Counted from the first letter of the stretch, positions 44,810-57,290 are shown. The stretch is 64,000 nucleotides of DNA from Ceratothoa steindachneri (GCA_963969495.1 OZ018323.1:76222920-76286919), one strand, 5' to 3'. The notes: generated by a model from the sequence alone, not told the origin. Made by a program: numbers and translations.

Positions 44810-45340
44810 TCTTTCACATCTCCAACAGAAATCCATTAGAATTGTTGTGGTCTACTTCATAATTCGGAGAACATTACTTCCATCCTAGCCTCCTATCAAC
44901 CGAGCTGCCTCTGGTTACAAGCACTAATCTTGGATAGTACCATATCCATAGGATCTCCAGTTACCTTACTTTCCTATCATCCGCTACAGGTAGATCTGGC
45001 CGTGGCGGTGCAGCCATCCCCGTCAAGTTATGTGTATCATGCCACCTTCTGCCCTTCAGAACAGATCTTCATGCAGTGGTTGTCTGTCTTTTCCTAAAAG
45101 AAAATACACTGTATTCTCGGTCTATATTCCCTCTCAAGATTGTCTTTCCTCTGACCTTATCCGCAACTTAATCCTCCAGCTTCCACGATCCCATCTTCTC
45201 TTCAGAGATTTCAACAGCAAAGAATCCTCCTGGGAAGAGTGCCGCTCGATTCGTCTCGAGCCCTTTCCTATTCATCACCCACTCTCTTTCTGGGAGCTTT
45301 TCTTTTTTCTGGTCCCAAAGAGGCTCTGACCTTCTCGTGG
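44810..45340 (+). pseudogene. LINE endonuclease fragment (element I family)
   Basis: Plus-strand reading gives an N-terminal HWNC-like start followed by NSENITSILASYQPSCLWLQ, parallel to MHWNCRDLLANSENITSLLT in element I at 59,184. Later LYSLSRLSFL and LNPPAS segments line up with the same copy. Only the endonuclease is present and it is broken. Confidence 0.65.
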
Positions 45341-45537
45341 CGAGGGGGCTGAGCTCTTTGGCCCTGAAGGTTCCCCTGGAGCTGTGAACAAGACTTTTAT
45401 TACACCCCCTTTCCCCCCTCCCAATTATTTCCTTTCAGTGCCCTTTATTTCCCCCTCTTCTTTCTCCTATATGATGGCCCTAACGGTTACACGAAAACTG
45501 CTTGTTTGAAGGGAAGGGGGGGGGGGAGTCCGATTCT
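45341..45537. other. No gene recognised
   Basis: Pyrimidine-rich sequence with a G-run near 45,517-45,528. Confidence 0.4.
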
Positions 45538-45862
45538 GGGTTTTTCTTTCATGAAGATCGAGGGTTGTTGCTCATTTCCCGCAATTCCTACATGTCTAAG
45601 AACCCAGCAAAAGATAATCTGACATTCGCTCGGCTCGCCTAAACCGTGGCTTCACGGATATCGCGAACCAGGCATGCGGAGATTCCAACGCCCCGAGAGT
45701 ACTCAGGGCGCTTTGTGAGTCGCTATAAATTACAATCCGCTCTGCGAACCGGGCTTGTCGCGTTATCTCCCCTACTCAATGTGGGACCTTCGGAAGGCAC
45801 CGGTCGCCAGGCGAAGGCCGGTGTGGTGGATCGAGTCCACCTGTCGCACTGCCGGATCCTTA
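45538..45862 (-). pseudogene. LINE F3: internally deleted RNase H/RT fragment
   Basis: 45,560-45,775 matches 38,320-38,525 of LINE F (RNase H). The next block 45,780-45,860 matches 39,035-39,110 (GGACCTTCGGAAGGCACCGG and ACCGGTCGCCAGGCGAAGG). About 500 bp present in F are missing between them. Confidence 0.8.
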
Positions 45863-45994
45863 TAATCTGCAGTACTCCAAAAGTAATTAAAGTAAATTGT
45901 TATCATATATATCTGTAGTACTCCAAAAGCAATTTAAATAATTTATTTTATCATGTAATTCTGAGTACTTCAATGTAACTGGTATCTGCATCTG

Positions 45995-45997
<3 letters not shown>

Positions 45998-46090
<93 letters not shown>
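45998..46090. repeat. (TA)n microsatellite
   Basis: About 92 bp of TA. Confidence 0.98.
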
Positions 46091-46091
<1 letters not shown>

Positions 46092-46324
46092 CAAATAAAT
46101 TAGAATTCCCCTATGTTAAAAGATATCCCGAGAACCGCAATGCTTAAAATATGTTCGAATAATCCTAACTCTTCCTCATTATGTTCGCATCTCCGGATTT
46201 GCAAGGTTTGTTCCAAAGTGTCCCTCAATCTGGTTAATAAATTCCCCTCAAACGTGTGTACGGTATTTATAGATATATTTTTCATTCATTGCAGACCCTA
46301 ATTTACTCTTGCCATTGTGATCCG

Positions 46325-46500
46325 GTAACATACTATTATTTGACAACCTATTTAATATCATTGTGAATTCACAATATTTATCATCCCATTTAACATTTGC
46401 TAACATACTATTATTTTATAACCTATTTAATATCATTATGAACCCATTATATTTATCATCCCATTTAACATTCGCTAACATCCTATATAATATCACATTG
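46325..46500. repeat. 75-bp AT-rich tandem repeat
   Basis: AACATACTATTATTTGACAA-like segment at 46,327 recurs at 46,402 and, more divergent, at 46,477, each with CCTATTTAATATCAT and ATCCCATTTAACATT. Confidence 0.85.
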
Positions 46501-47130
46501 TGATCCACTATTATTTAACCTACTACTATTAACACTATTATTCTACATCCAATTTAATATCATATTGTGATTCTATTTGATTTAACATCATATTTAACCT
46601 CCTATTCAACGTCCTATTAATATCCATTAAACTATAACTCATGTATATCAATTTGTATAAAGTTATATTAAATCAATCCTGTTTTCATTTGATATTTCAA
46701 AAATACATTATATTTTCGTTATCGTTAATTCGTCCATTCCTGCAAGTTCGCCAACGCGTTAACTGTCCATCCACACTCCCATTAGGTTAAATAAAACACT
46801 AGGCTAAATAAAACACTAATTAATCACATAATAAAAATAGTGACCAGAATTTAATATATCTCCCGTCAATCAATAAATCTAAATTCAAACGTACATTATA
46901 AATTTACAAAATCCTCGCGGCCATTCACGTTTTTCTTTCGCACCCCCATTTTCATTCACGTGTTTCTTTTTTTGTATCCCGTTGTATCCACAGCATCCTT
47001 CTTCCAATCATTATAATTCTTATTAATATAAATTAAATATTATCCCTTAATACAACGAGTGAATAATTTTCTTTTCGTACTAAAAATTTTCTCATTTTTT
47101 TCACGTTTCCGTCGCGTGACTATCCTGCGC
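46501..47130. other. AT-rich sequence, possible gypsy LTR/leader
   Basis: No open frame. Lies upstream of the gypsy gag fragment on the same strand, so it may hold the decayed LTR or leader; I see no clear LTR ends. Confidence 0.35.
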
Positions 47131-47132
47131 TC

Positions 47133-47152
47133 ACACACACACACACACACAC
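47133..47152. repeat. (CA)n microsatellite
   Basis: About ten CA units. Confidence 0.95.
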
Positions 47153-47204
47153 ATATACGCGTATATACTCGCATTCTTTCACGCACAGCAATTTTAAAAT
47201 TCAT

Positions 47205-47315
47205 TCATTCATTCTCATTTACAAACCACATACATCCACAAAGGATCACATTGGTAAATCATTCATTCTTATTTACAAACCAGATACATCCGAAAAGGAT
47301 CAAACTGGTAAAGCA
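47205..47315. repeat. Two-copy 54-bp tandem repeat
   Basis: ATTTACAAACCACATACATC and ATTTACAAACCAGATACATC, each followed by an AAAGGATCA and TGGTAAA segment, are 54 bp apart. Confidence 0.88.
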
Positions 47316-47424
47316 GTCATCGGCTAGTACTTCGGTAAATAACCAAACGACTTCAACTATGTAATCCTCGCAATTCTCAACCGAAGCACAGCAAGATTTA
47401 GTCAAAATCCTTCATCCATTTCTC

Positions 47425-47980
47425 TCACTGCCGGTTTATATTGCAACAAATCCAGTCGCTTGGCTTGACCTTTGTGACTTAATTCTCCGCTTCCAAGTCA
47501 TAACAGAAGAAAAGAAGATTGCTGACATAATCCAAAAAGCTCCCATAAGTATATTCATTAAATTTAGGAATATCTTACTTAATGGGGGAAAGCGGTAGCA
47601 TATAACGATTTGAGGGAGAGCTTCCAAAAGGAATTTGGAAGTTCAGGTTGGAGACTTGAGGAAGCTCCTTAATACTCAGAAGATGGAAGATAAGTGTCAA
47701 ACTAGCTTTGTAAATCTTTTAAAGGAGCTTATCATGGCAAAGGGCACAGAATCGGACCATTTCGACCCTCTCCTCGCCGAAATTTTCATGAGGGAAGTCC
47801 CAGAATATATTAAGCCCCACATTCTCATGTCTTCACCGGCCGATGTGAATTAACTGGCAAAAGCAGCTGAACAGCTGTATAAAAATCCGTATGAAAAATG
47901 GAGCAGCATACACAATCACGAATCTGGGACTAATTCTTCCCTTTTCGCAGGTTCGGGTAACAGCGAGCTCTGTTTGCGAA
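47425..47980 (+). pseudogene. Ty3/gypsy gag capsid fragment
   Basis: Reads LPVYIATNPVAWLDLCDLIL, then RFQVITEEKKIADIIQKAP, then EVQVGDLRKLLNTQKMEDKC, FVNLLKELIMAKG and PEYIKPHILMSSPADVN, then LAKAAEQLYKNP. The pattern (PVAW....D..F....I......F, then LR.LL...E.GD..., then LP......L) is the gypsy Gag capsid. Two frames and two stops are involved. Truncated after about 185 codons, where LINE F2 begins at 47,995. Confidence 0.7.
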
Positions 47981-47994
47981 CGTACAGGATATTC

Positions 47995-49760
47995 TATTTA
48001 TATGCTATCTAGATTAACAATATAATAACCAGTACACATAAAACAACTTCCGAAATACACGGTCGGCTGCGGATGCATAAAACTCGCATCCGTAGTCGAG
48101 CTTCGAACGAACAAAGGATCGATAAAATGTAAGGTAGCAGCCCAATTAACTCCCCAGGCGCTGAACGTCACGGAGTGAAGAATATCCACTGCGCGAGTAC
48201 ATGAGACCCCAAGTCTGCGAATATGAGCATACCAGTTGAGGGTCGTTAAAATACAAGAACGAGAAAACGGTGCGATTCCACCAATTACAGGCAACTCCAT
48301 TCAAAAACAAGTCGGGGTCAGGGTTTAGCCGTGGATGGCGGCAGAAGTGCACTACCTTAGTCTTGGCCATGGAAATCCGAAGCCTATGCGCTTCAGCATA
48401 GCGAAGGACGCGGTCCAATGCCTGTTGGAGTCGACGCTCCAGAGTTGTCATCTGGGCCGCGCCAAAAGAGATCAAAAGGTTGTCAGTGTAGAGCGAAGCG
48501 AGAACATCTACCGGCAGAACTGAGGTGATGCCGTTGATGCTCAGGGCAAAGAGTGTGACACTGAGGACACTACCTTTTGGGACACCCTCTTCCTTTTCCT
48601 TCGGACCGGAGAGGGCTCCCTCCCACCCGTATGCAAAAATTCAGATATAAAGTTCGGGAAGCTGCCCCTCGCTCCCATCGTGTGGAGAGTCTCCATGATA
48701 CAGAATCGCCATACAGTAATACAGTATCATAGGCCTTCTCATATCGAAAAAAACTGTGACGTAGTGCTGCTCTCGACGAAGGAAGGCCTCGCAGATGGCA
48801 TTTTCCAGTCGGAGCAGAGCATCCGACGTGGAGTAGAACTTGTAGAAGCCGCACTGTGAAGAAGACAGATGGTCTCCGCTTTCCAGAAAAAAAGGCTAAT
48901 CTAAGATTTACCAATTACTACATCAACTTTCACACGCAGGAGGTTAGAGAGATTGAGCGGAAACCGGCCGGGGTAGAGTGATCTCTCTCCGGTTTACAAA
49001 GAGCGAGCAGGGTAGCTATTCGCCAAGAGTCTGGGAGGATACCTCTACTCATATCTGGTTGAACAAATCTAAAAAAATGCCATGCCTCGTTCACCCAGGT
49101 GTTGAAGCGTACGGGACATTGTCATGGCCAGGGGCGGTGCCAGCACAAGAAGTAAGAGCCAAATGCAACTCACTCAAAGTAAACCGTCGTTGAAGGGTTA
49201 TCTGCCTCTGGGGATAGAGTCTAGTTGACAGCCTTTCGCGACATCACGACGTAAATTGAATGCTGGCAGAGCACCATCTCGGCTAGAGAATGCGGAGAAA
49301 GCGGTCGCAAAGGATTGCCGCACGGACGCAGGGTCCGAGATTGCGGTCACATTCTCCTGGAGAACGGGAGGGGGGGTCCTGCGATAACTTGCCCCGAATT
49401 CTTTTGACTCGTTTCCACACCTTTGCTAGAGGGGTCTCCCCGTTAAGTGAAGACACGTATGCCCGCCAAGTAGAGCGGCGGGCGTGCATCGAAACATAAC
49501 GGAACCTAGCCCTAGCTCGACGAAATTCACCGACAGTGAAATCGTTCGGACAGCGCTTATAGCGCATGTAAGCATAACGCTTTGGTTTGAGGGCAACCTC
49601 ACTCTCTGCTGACCACCACTAGAGCGGTCGGCGTGCAAAAGTTCAAGACGTTTTAGGAATAGTAGTTAGGCCCACAGCGATGAGGTTGCCGGAGAAGAAC
49701 TCAACGGGCTCATCTACCGACCTAAAATTCTCGAATGAAACAGAGAAATCAGTCATTTGC
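47995..49760 (-). pseudogene. LINE F2 ORF2: RT
   Basis: Linker MRYKRCPNDFTVGEFRRARA near 49,510-49,567 matches F's MRYKRRQNDFTVDKFRRTRA. RT palm FFRYEKAYDTVLLYGDSVSW near 48,690-48,760 (AYD). Thumb RLQQALDRVLRYAEAHRLRI and KTKVVHFCRH, then HIRRLGVSCTRAVDILHS. Frames shift repeatedly and the YXDD block is not readable. Inactive. Confidence 0.8.
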
Positions 49761-50460
49761 TGAAATGCCGACGACAGCGCCCGCGCCAAGCACCACAGGG
49801 TCGTGCTCTCAAGCGGCAGCGGCTCAGAAAATTTTATTTAATGGGAAAGTGATCACTACCATCGAGGTTATCGAATAACCCTCCCTGCCCCCGCTCACAC
49901 ACAAAATCAAGCTGTGCATCCGGAGAGCACAAAGCTATATAGACACAGGAAAATGAAGCGGTTCTCGGGAAGTGATATGTAAACTCATCCACATTTAAGA
50001 CACCGATCTCGAACTCGTCGATCAGGTCGGCAAGGACCTGACCCCTGGGTTTGATCAAGTAATCTCCCCAAAGGGTAGTGTCTACCGTTCTGATATCAAA
50101 GCAAGAGAATGGGCCTCGGTAACCGTGCACGAGGCGAAAGAAGTCTCCCGCGTCGAATTCCGATGACGGTTGTATGTACGCAGAAATAACACTCTACATC
50201 TTCTCCAGGTTTACTGCTTGAAAGGGAGATTCTAAAGCGAAGAGAAGAATGGAGACATCATGGCGGGTGTAAATTGCGCATCCTTGTGCCACGCCCCTAT
50301 CCCGTTGTGGTGGCTTCGCAAAACCCTTATACCCCAGGAGGGTGGGCAGACGCCACGCACCCAGCATGTTCTCCCGTAAAAAAACTAAGGGAAAACGGGA
50401 CGAGACGAGCCTCTGCAGCTCGTCCCAGTTGGCTCACCGTCGGCGGCAATTCCATTAAAA
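49761..50460 (-). pseudogene. LINE F2 endonuclease domain
   Basis: NWDELQRLVSSRFP-like start near 50,420, then a TLLGYKGF segment, CAIYTRHDVSILLFALESPF, GQVLADLIDEFEIGVLNVDE and DGSDHFPIK. The order matches F. The gag-EN junction and EN-RT junction are uninterrupted here, which reveals the insertion in F. Confidence 0.78.
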
Positions 50461-52299
50461 GAATATGTCCTCCAGGCCTAGCTCGTAGGAGATGCCAGGA
50501 CCCTCTTCGAAGAGGAGACATTCACGGAAATGGCCGTACGGTTCCCGGAGGCAGAACCCGGGCGCGTTGGCGGGATAATACGCTGTCACCTTCGAGCACT
50601 TATCCAGAGAGGTGCTCGAAACCTTAGGTAGGCAGGGCAGCTTTGGAGGACTGGGTTCGTCTTTTGGAGGATGCCCCGTCTCCGAGCCACCAAACCTACC
50701 ACTGGGTGTGGTCGTAGAAGCCGAAACTCCTTTACTACTGTCCTCCTTTCGGGGAGGCAGCTTTAGGAACCCGCAGAAGGGTCCCGAATGGGCGCGTAAG
50801 CGACTGTGCTCGTAGGCCTGGAAGGGCCAGGAGCAGAGGATGTCTTTCTTAACATTGAGGCATAGGGCGTCTCAGGCAGCACCGGGCGCGCCAGGTCCAA
50901 ATCCTTAGCCTCGCAAGATTAGAGACGATAATGGGCGGCCCTGAAAGGCCAGGATTTCCTTCTCAAGGAGATACTCACCACATTGCTTCGAAGAATTTGG
51001 GTGCGGCTTTCAGAAATTTACACACTTGGCCACACACGATTTGGAGTTATCGTGAGCGACCTTGGAGCAACTTTAACAGACTTCGGGTAACTCCGACTTT
51101 GGGCGTCTACAGTAGTGATTTGTATGGCCAAAGCGGTGGCAGTAGTAGCAACTCCGCGGCAGTACACGCATGTCTTCACGCGGTAGCGATACCAATCGTC
51201 ACGCACCGACTCAGGAAGCTTGTCACAGTCGAGCGTGGCAAAGATTGTAGGGGTGGGCCTCGGGACCCCTCCCTGTTTCCTCATCACACGTTCAACCTTG
51301 ACCGCTCCATGGTCAGCCAGCTCTAAGCAATGTCATATATGTAGTAGTCCACGAGTTCACTCGCATAAACCACTCCTTTCGGGAAGTTCATGGTAGAGTG
51401 CGGCGTCACACTCACCGGCGTGCCACCAAGTGTCTGAAAGGAACTTATCATGCCCGCCTCGGACCGATTCAACGCATTTGCCAGAAGGTTCCCGTCCGAG
51501 AAACGGGTCACCTTCAGCTCTCTATCAATCACGCTAGCTAGAGCTCTTCTCTAATGAATCCTATTCCCCTTACCCAACATGCTGCCAACAGTGGAGCGAA
51601 TAACAATGAAGCGTTTGAAGCCAGCGAGCTCGAAAACGCTAGGTAACATCTGAATGCGAGGGCCCAACGTAATCGAAGCTCCGCCCTGTGCCCTTTTGGT
51701 CTTTGTCATGGATTTATCACCCGGGAAAGCACCGGGACCGGACGTGCCGTTATTGGCTTGGTTGCATACCAAAACGGCAGCGGCCCGGTCCGTCCCCGCG
51801 GTTCCTGCGGATGGAGAGAATCCCAGGTCTTTTTCGTCTTTGTCTTCTTAGTAGAGGAGGGCGGGGAATAAACACGCTTCTCTCTTCCGCCTACAGGAGT
51901 CCCTAGGCCAGATGGGCCGGCCTCGGCAAGATCCTTCTCTGAAATGGAGAAGGTTTTGCCTGTCACAGGAGCACCATCCTGGGGAGGAGATCCTCCTCTC
52001 CTTGTGAGGCAGGGGCCCGAGCCGTCTGAAGAGGAGTTTGAATAGGGGCGGACTCGGGTTCTCTCCTTGTCACCGAGCCCTGGTTCAACCCCATGAAAGA
52101 TCCTAACTTCTGAGTCTGGGTGACCATCCCTTTCCAAGATATTAAGGATCCCATTCGATGTACCTTTAGTTGTTTCGTCTTGTGCCGACGAACCGGTATC
52201 CGTCGGGGAAGAGAGGGAGGCAGGTACACTGACCCCCTGCAAACTATTCACGCACACAAGAAGGGAATTAAGGGGGCACTGGCCGATGGGCCCTGCCAT
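50461..52299 (-). pseudogene. LINE F2 ORF1: gag
   Basis: It starts MAGPIGQCPLNSLLVCVNSL at 52,299. A Ser/Thr-rich part and GREKRVYSPPSSTKKTKTKK follow, then LPSVFELAGFKRFIVIRSTV, ELKVTRFSDGNLLANALNRS and GTPVSVTPHSTMNFPKGVV. Near 51,180-51,290 come CDKLPESVRDDWYRYRVKTC and then a knuckle-like Cys/His series. Single copy of the segment that is duplicated in F. Frames shift at least four times. Confidence 0.78.
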
Positions 52300-52330
52300 C
52301 CTTTGCTCCCTTAAGGCGGTTGGTCACATC

Positions 52331-53040
52331 CAGCCACTCCCACAGGGAGCGATCAATTATGGACCTCCTTTTCCGCTGTGGAGCTGCCCTAAGGCCGCTC
52401 CGATTAGATAAGAGGCGAATGTAGAGGAGGAAGTATTTGATTGTAAAAACTCATCATTGGGCAGGGGGACCCTATAATTGTCACGAGATGCAAATGCTCA
52501 TCACCCCCTCCCCCCCGCAGTAGCCGGCTCTGCTCTGCCAGAGGTGAACACGGAGCCGGCAAAACCAGCTGGCGCCATTTGAGCTCATTCCTCCCGCCTA
52601 GTGACCTGGCAGCCTATCGGCGTGGCGGCTTCACTTTAGGCACGGCGCAAAATTGGTAGACAGTGAAAGGAGAAAGAAAGGTTATGTGAGGAAGGTGTGG
52701 GTTGGGATGAAGCTGGTTGTTAAAACTCCACCCCAGACCAGAGCTCAGGGGTGAGGGAACGTTTCTCCTCTTACTTCAGCCCCGATTCGGGATTGTTGGG
52801 TGAAATAAATCTGGTCGGCGTCTACCCTGTGAAATTAAATGCCGACCAGATAAAGTTGTGGAAGAAGTTGTAGAGAAAGTGAGGAAGTAGGGTAAAAACA
52901 CAGGCTGTCAGAAAGAAGAAGAGGCTAAGATGGGGCCGGGCGGGGCGCTGAGTCCCGTTAGCACGGCGGCCAGGAAGGCAAATCGCGGCGCCGCCCCTTA
53001 CAGGGTCCGTGGTGGGGACTCCCGGAGGAGGTGAAGTCAA
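52331..53040 (-). other. LINE F2 5' region
   Basis: No open frame with motif. It includes an 11-bp inverted repeat (52,809-52,851) and GGCCAGGAAGGCAAATCGCG near 52,970, a block also seen near 44,637. Confidence 0.45.
52809..52851. repeat. 11-bp perfect inverted repeat
   Basis: ATCTGGTCGGC at 52,809-52,819 and GCCGACCAGAT at 52,841-52,851, 21-nt loop. Confidence 0.9.
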
Positions 53041-53389
53041 TTTTGTTTACTATGGCTTATCTTAACCTTAAAACTTTGCCTTCTCGTAAGGGTTATCGTA
53101 CCAAACGTTCCTCAGTTCCACTTTTAGCTTAACTTCGCTCGTTGTATTCCTATGATAATGATGTATACCAAAATCTAGGATTTGGTCTTGAGTTCCTCGT
53201 CTGAAACCTCGCTTGCAAAATTGGACTTGTTTGACGTCAACGAATCGTTTTATTCCCGGTGTGGTGAACCCCGCCGGATGTGGTCAAGATTTAGTGGTGA
53301 TATTGTGGTTGAGGAGTCATATTACTCTCAACACAACCTTGTGGGAAAAACTCAATTTCCTTTTGACAACTCTCCATCCCGCTTCTTCT
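53041..53389 (+). other. Unassigned start of LINE H region
   Basis: Open in short stretches (SRCGEPRRMWSRFSGDIVVE). Position suggests the gag end or endonuclease start of LINE H, but no motif confirms it. Confidence 0.35.
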
Positions 53390-55550
53390 TTTTTTTTGTC
53401 TTCAGGGGAACACACGGTATTGGCCCTTTTCCGCCGGCGCCTGTTTTTCGTATATTTAACTCTGTTGCTTCTGGCGGGTGCTCGCCTCATGGTGGGGTGT
53501 CAGTTATAGTTTTGTCACCCCACCATGTTTCTCCCTTCCTCCTCCACACTACCCTCTAAGCTGTTGCCATGGGTATTTTTCTTACAAGCTTTTTTACTGT
53601 TTTCTTCATTTATCTCCTTCCTTTTTTACCTGACATTTTAGAACTTGTAGTTCAGTTGCCCTCTGTTTTTATTACACAAGGATTTTAATGCCCGTCACTC
53701 ATATTGGGGCAACGTTACTCGTAATGTCCAAGTTAGTGTTTTAGTCTCTTTTATTATCTAACTTGTTCAGCGTTTTAAACACCAGTCATTTTATGTCATG
53801 CCCAGACGGACTATTTTAGCTGTGTTTACTTGTTTCTCTGTTTCTATGGATTGTCGCTGATTTTCGGTTGTCTGTCTCTAATGACCCCTATGGAAGTGAC
53901 CACTTTCCTATTGTCATGTCAGACATTCATCCTAGCCCTCATCCAGCCATGCCACTGAAGTGGGGCTTAGGTCATGCTGATTGGAAAGGCTTCGAGAGGT
54001 GTCTCTCACACGTGCCTCCTTGGGGACCTTCATTGGTGTGGACGTGATTATAAACATCGAGGCCACACAGACCATTCTACGGAGGTGACCAGTAACAGGT
54101 CGCTCAACTGTGCCCTGGTGGACCTCTAAGTGCGCGACAACAGGTAAGAATTACAAGTTAGCTTATGCCCTGCTCCGGCGGAACCCATCCTTATGTAACA
54201 AGGTTGACCAAATCTGACCTCGGGCGCGTCGTCAAAGAAAATTTCGTCAGGCTCGCCGAAATTCATGTCGCTACGTATCATTGATTTCCTCTATGACCCC
54301 TACTGCAAAGATCTGGAAGAGAATTACAAGATCCAGGATCGTTACGCTGGCCATAATACCCTCGCCCTCAATTCGCAGGAATCCTTAGTGAATGGCAGCC
54401 TCTTAACGCATTGGCTAACCATTTTCGTGCCGTCAGGAGTGTCATCCTTTAGAATAAAACTTTTCTAGCCTATAAATCAAACGAAGAGCCTTGTTACCTC
54501 AATATTGCGACGAACTCTAACCTTCCTTACAAATGCCTTGTTCTCCATCCACGAGTTGCGTGCTACATTGTTCCTTTGTGGTCCTACCTCCCCTGGCGTT
54601 AACGTGATCTTTTATTATATGAAGCGACACCTTCATTAACACTCTCTCTTGTTCTTACTTGACTTATATCATCTTATATGGGTGAAGGATTCTTACCCAT
54701 CATCATGGCATGTTGGGATTGTTGCCCCTTTGTTAAAACGGGCAAGGACGGATTGGACGCAGATCACTATCGACCTAAAGCACTTACCAGCTGTCTGAAC
54801 AAGTTGTTTGAGATGATGATGCTGGTTTGACTGAATTAATTCCTAGAAACCAATCACTTACTGTCTCCATTTCAGTGCGGTTTTCGGAGGAGTCATAGCA
54901 CTCTTAACCTTATAGTACGTTTTGAGGCATCTGTCCGGAAAGCTTTATCGTTAAAGCACCGGGTCTTGGCGATATTTTTTGACATTGAGAAAGCCTACGA
55001 TACCACACGCAGAAACAGCGTCTCAATGCAGCTCCACGTCTGCAGTATCAGAGGTCTTTTATTCATTTCCTACATCTCGATCCTGCAACCACTAGAGAGC
55101 GATATTTTCAGGTCAACGTTTTAATTGTTTTATGTTTTGTATTTGCGATCAATGATATTTCCTCTCTCCCAGAGCGTGTATCGTCGACCCTGTTCGTCAA
55201 TGACTTGGTACTCTACTGTTCCTCGCCTCACCTTCCCTCAGCAGTCCGTCGTCTGTAGCTAGGAGTCGATGCGGTTTCTAAACATGCACAACTTAGGGAT
55301 TTCCGCTTTTCAACGAACAAGACGAAGGCTATGTACTTACACCGGAGTAGAGGAACACTTGTTCCGCCACCCATCTTCCTGCAAGATGGAGAGATCGAGT
55401 TCGTTCCTGAGTTTGGTTTCCTGGGTATAGCTCTTAATCCCAAATTATACTGGTTAGAGCACCTACGTCGTCTTCGAACGGGCGGTCTGCGGGCTCTATA
55501 CATTCTAGACAGTATAGTATATGGTTATCTATGTGATTTATCTTGTTAAG
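53390..55550 (+). pseudogene. LINE H ORF2: endonuclease and RT
   Basis: Endonuclease end: VASGGCSPHGGVSVIVLSPH, LILMPVTHI-like D.NA block near 53,690, then DPYGSDHFPIVMSDIHPSP near 53,885-53,940 (SDH). RT: FVKTGKDGLDADHYRPKALT, SCLNKLFEMMM, PFQCGFRRSHSTLNLIVRFE, VLAIFFDIEKAYDTT (palm Asp). A YXDD equivalent near 55,190-55,215 reads VNDLVLYCS-like and is degenerate; then FSTNKTKAMYL and FVPEFGFLGIALNPKLYWLE. Frames change repeatedly. Interrupted at about 55,550 by an AT-rich insertion. Confidence 0.8.
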
Positions 55551-56390
55551 AAATTTGTCTAAATAGCGTTTCGAAAACTATAACCATAAATTTGTTTGAT
55601 CGAAGTTGTCTGCAGTTAGTTTTAGGCTTAAGGCGACAGAGAAATAAATTTTTGGAATAATGACTTGGGCTTTAAGAAAGACAATTACACAAATATAAAT
55701 ATATTCATAAAATCAACGAATGTACAATGAGATAAGTAGATTAGGTATACAATGTAAGATATTTTAACATATGATTTACAGTAACAAGATGCGAAGAGAA
55801 TTGAAGTATGTGAAATTAATATGGTGGATTAATATGGTGTAACAATAAGGTGAATAATATATAATATAGTGTAGTAAATAATATAAAGTATCTATGCTGG
55901 ACTGAATTGGGGCTGAAATGAAAAGTAAATATAATTAAGATCTACTCTCGTATGGTCGTTTTCAAAGAATTGTGAGAGAAAATGGAATTAACTAAGTATG
56001 ATTTGTTTGGAGGTAAATGAATAATTGCAGAAGGAATGATTACCGACCTTTATACGAAGAAAGCTGCGAGTCGAGTGGGCAGTGGATGCGTGCTATTTTG
56101 ATCGAGCTGGGAACGTGTGTTTATTTTTTGTGTGTGAAATTTAAGAGATGTTGTTTGGAACAGTATACGTTAATTGAATTAACAAGTAAAATAAATGAAT
56201 GAATGAATTATTAAGTTTAACATAAAATGATTTAATTTACAAAAGTTGAAGTAAATTAATTGAAAGATTAAATTGACAAAGTTAAAGTAAAATAATTGAA
56301 TGATTAAATTAACAAAGTTAAAGTAAAATAATTGAATGAATTTTATACATAATAAATGACGATATATATATTTAAGTTTCCCAGGAGGGA
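55551..56390. mobile_element. 840-bp AT-rich insertion within LINE H
   Basis: LINE H RT thumb breaks off near 55,550 and resumes near 56,395. The insert has no open frame with motif. It carries short repeats AAAGTTAAAGTAAAATAATT near 56,280-56,340. It may be a solo LTR or MITE; ends and target duplication are not clear. Confidence 0.5.
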
Positions 56391-56394
56391 CCTC

Positions 56395-57290
56395 GCGGAA
56401 CACTGAGGTCACTCTACAAGGCCGATGTCCAATCTAAATTGGACTATGGGTGCCAAATTTATTCTTCGGCTTCACCCTCGGTCCATAAAATGCTGAACCC
56501 GATTCGCAACCTCGGACTTAGTCTTTTCAGTGGAGCCTTCCGCACCTCCCCCATGAACAATCTTTACTGTAAGAGTTGGGTGCTCCCCTTGACCTATCAT
56601 GGATTCCAGATTTATATGCGATACCTCTGTCATGTACGGCTGGGCCCTGCTTCAGATGTTCACACATGCCTTTATGCTTGTGAATCAACGGCGGCATTCG
56701 ATAGGTTGCAGTCTTTGTCCCGCCCTTTGAACCTCCAGATAAGAAATCATTTCTCCAACCTGGGTGAGCTAAGGTTACTTGCCCTTTTATCGTCGCCAAT
56801 CTCTAGTTAGCGTGGCCCCCCTCCCCCCAAGTTTGCAAAAGCATGTTGAGCTTAGACAAATCCTCCGTGGACCCTTGCTCTCTTAAGTACCTGTTCCTCA
56901 TATATACAGACAGTTCAAAGTCAGACCGAAGCTTGGGTGCTGCAGCCGTTTAATCGGGAGAGTTTTTTACTTTGTTTTTGTCGCTGGCGTCTTTTATTTT
57001 TATCGCTGAACTTTTGGCCATTCTTTTAGCCTTTAGACCAATCCAAATTTTGCCCTTTAAAGATTTCGTTATTTTCTCCTACTCTAGGAATGTTTTACAA
57101 GCAATTCGCTCTTTTAGTGCTTCCCATTCCTTAATTGCAGAAATTTGCAGCTTGCTGGATCAGAATGCTTGCCGTCATCGGGTTTTATTTTGTTGGGTTC
57201 CGGCTATGTAAGGGTCCTGAACAACGAGAGGGCTGATCAGCTGGGCCATTCAGCATATCCTGGGGCCTTGGTTAACTCTGCATTATGCTG
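56395..57290 (+). pseudogene. LINE H: RT C-terminus and RNase H
   Basis: Resumes with TLRSLYKADVQSKLDYGCQI and YSSASPSVHKMLNPIRNLGL, FSGAFRTSPMNNLYCKSWVL (RT thumb/connection). RNase H: IYTDSSKSDRSLGAAAV (first Asp), FIAELLAILLAF (Glu), FVIFSYSRNVLQAIRSF (second Asp replaced), LFCWVPAM then VLNNERADQL. Stops at 56,806 and elsewhere. The C-terminal Cys tail is not seen. Confidence 0.82.

Larger units (their letters stand above)
47995..52330 (-). mobile_element. LINE F2: second copy of the LINE F family
   Basis: Gag, endonuclease and RT blocks on the minus strand parallel LINE F block by block. The RNase H and the 3' tail are absent (the copy stops at 47,995). Confidence 0.8.
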
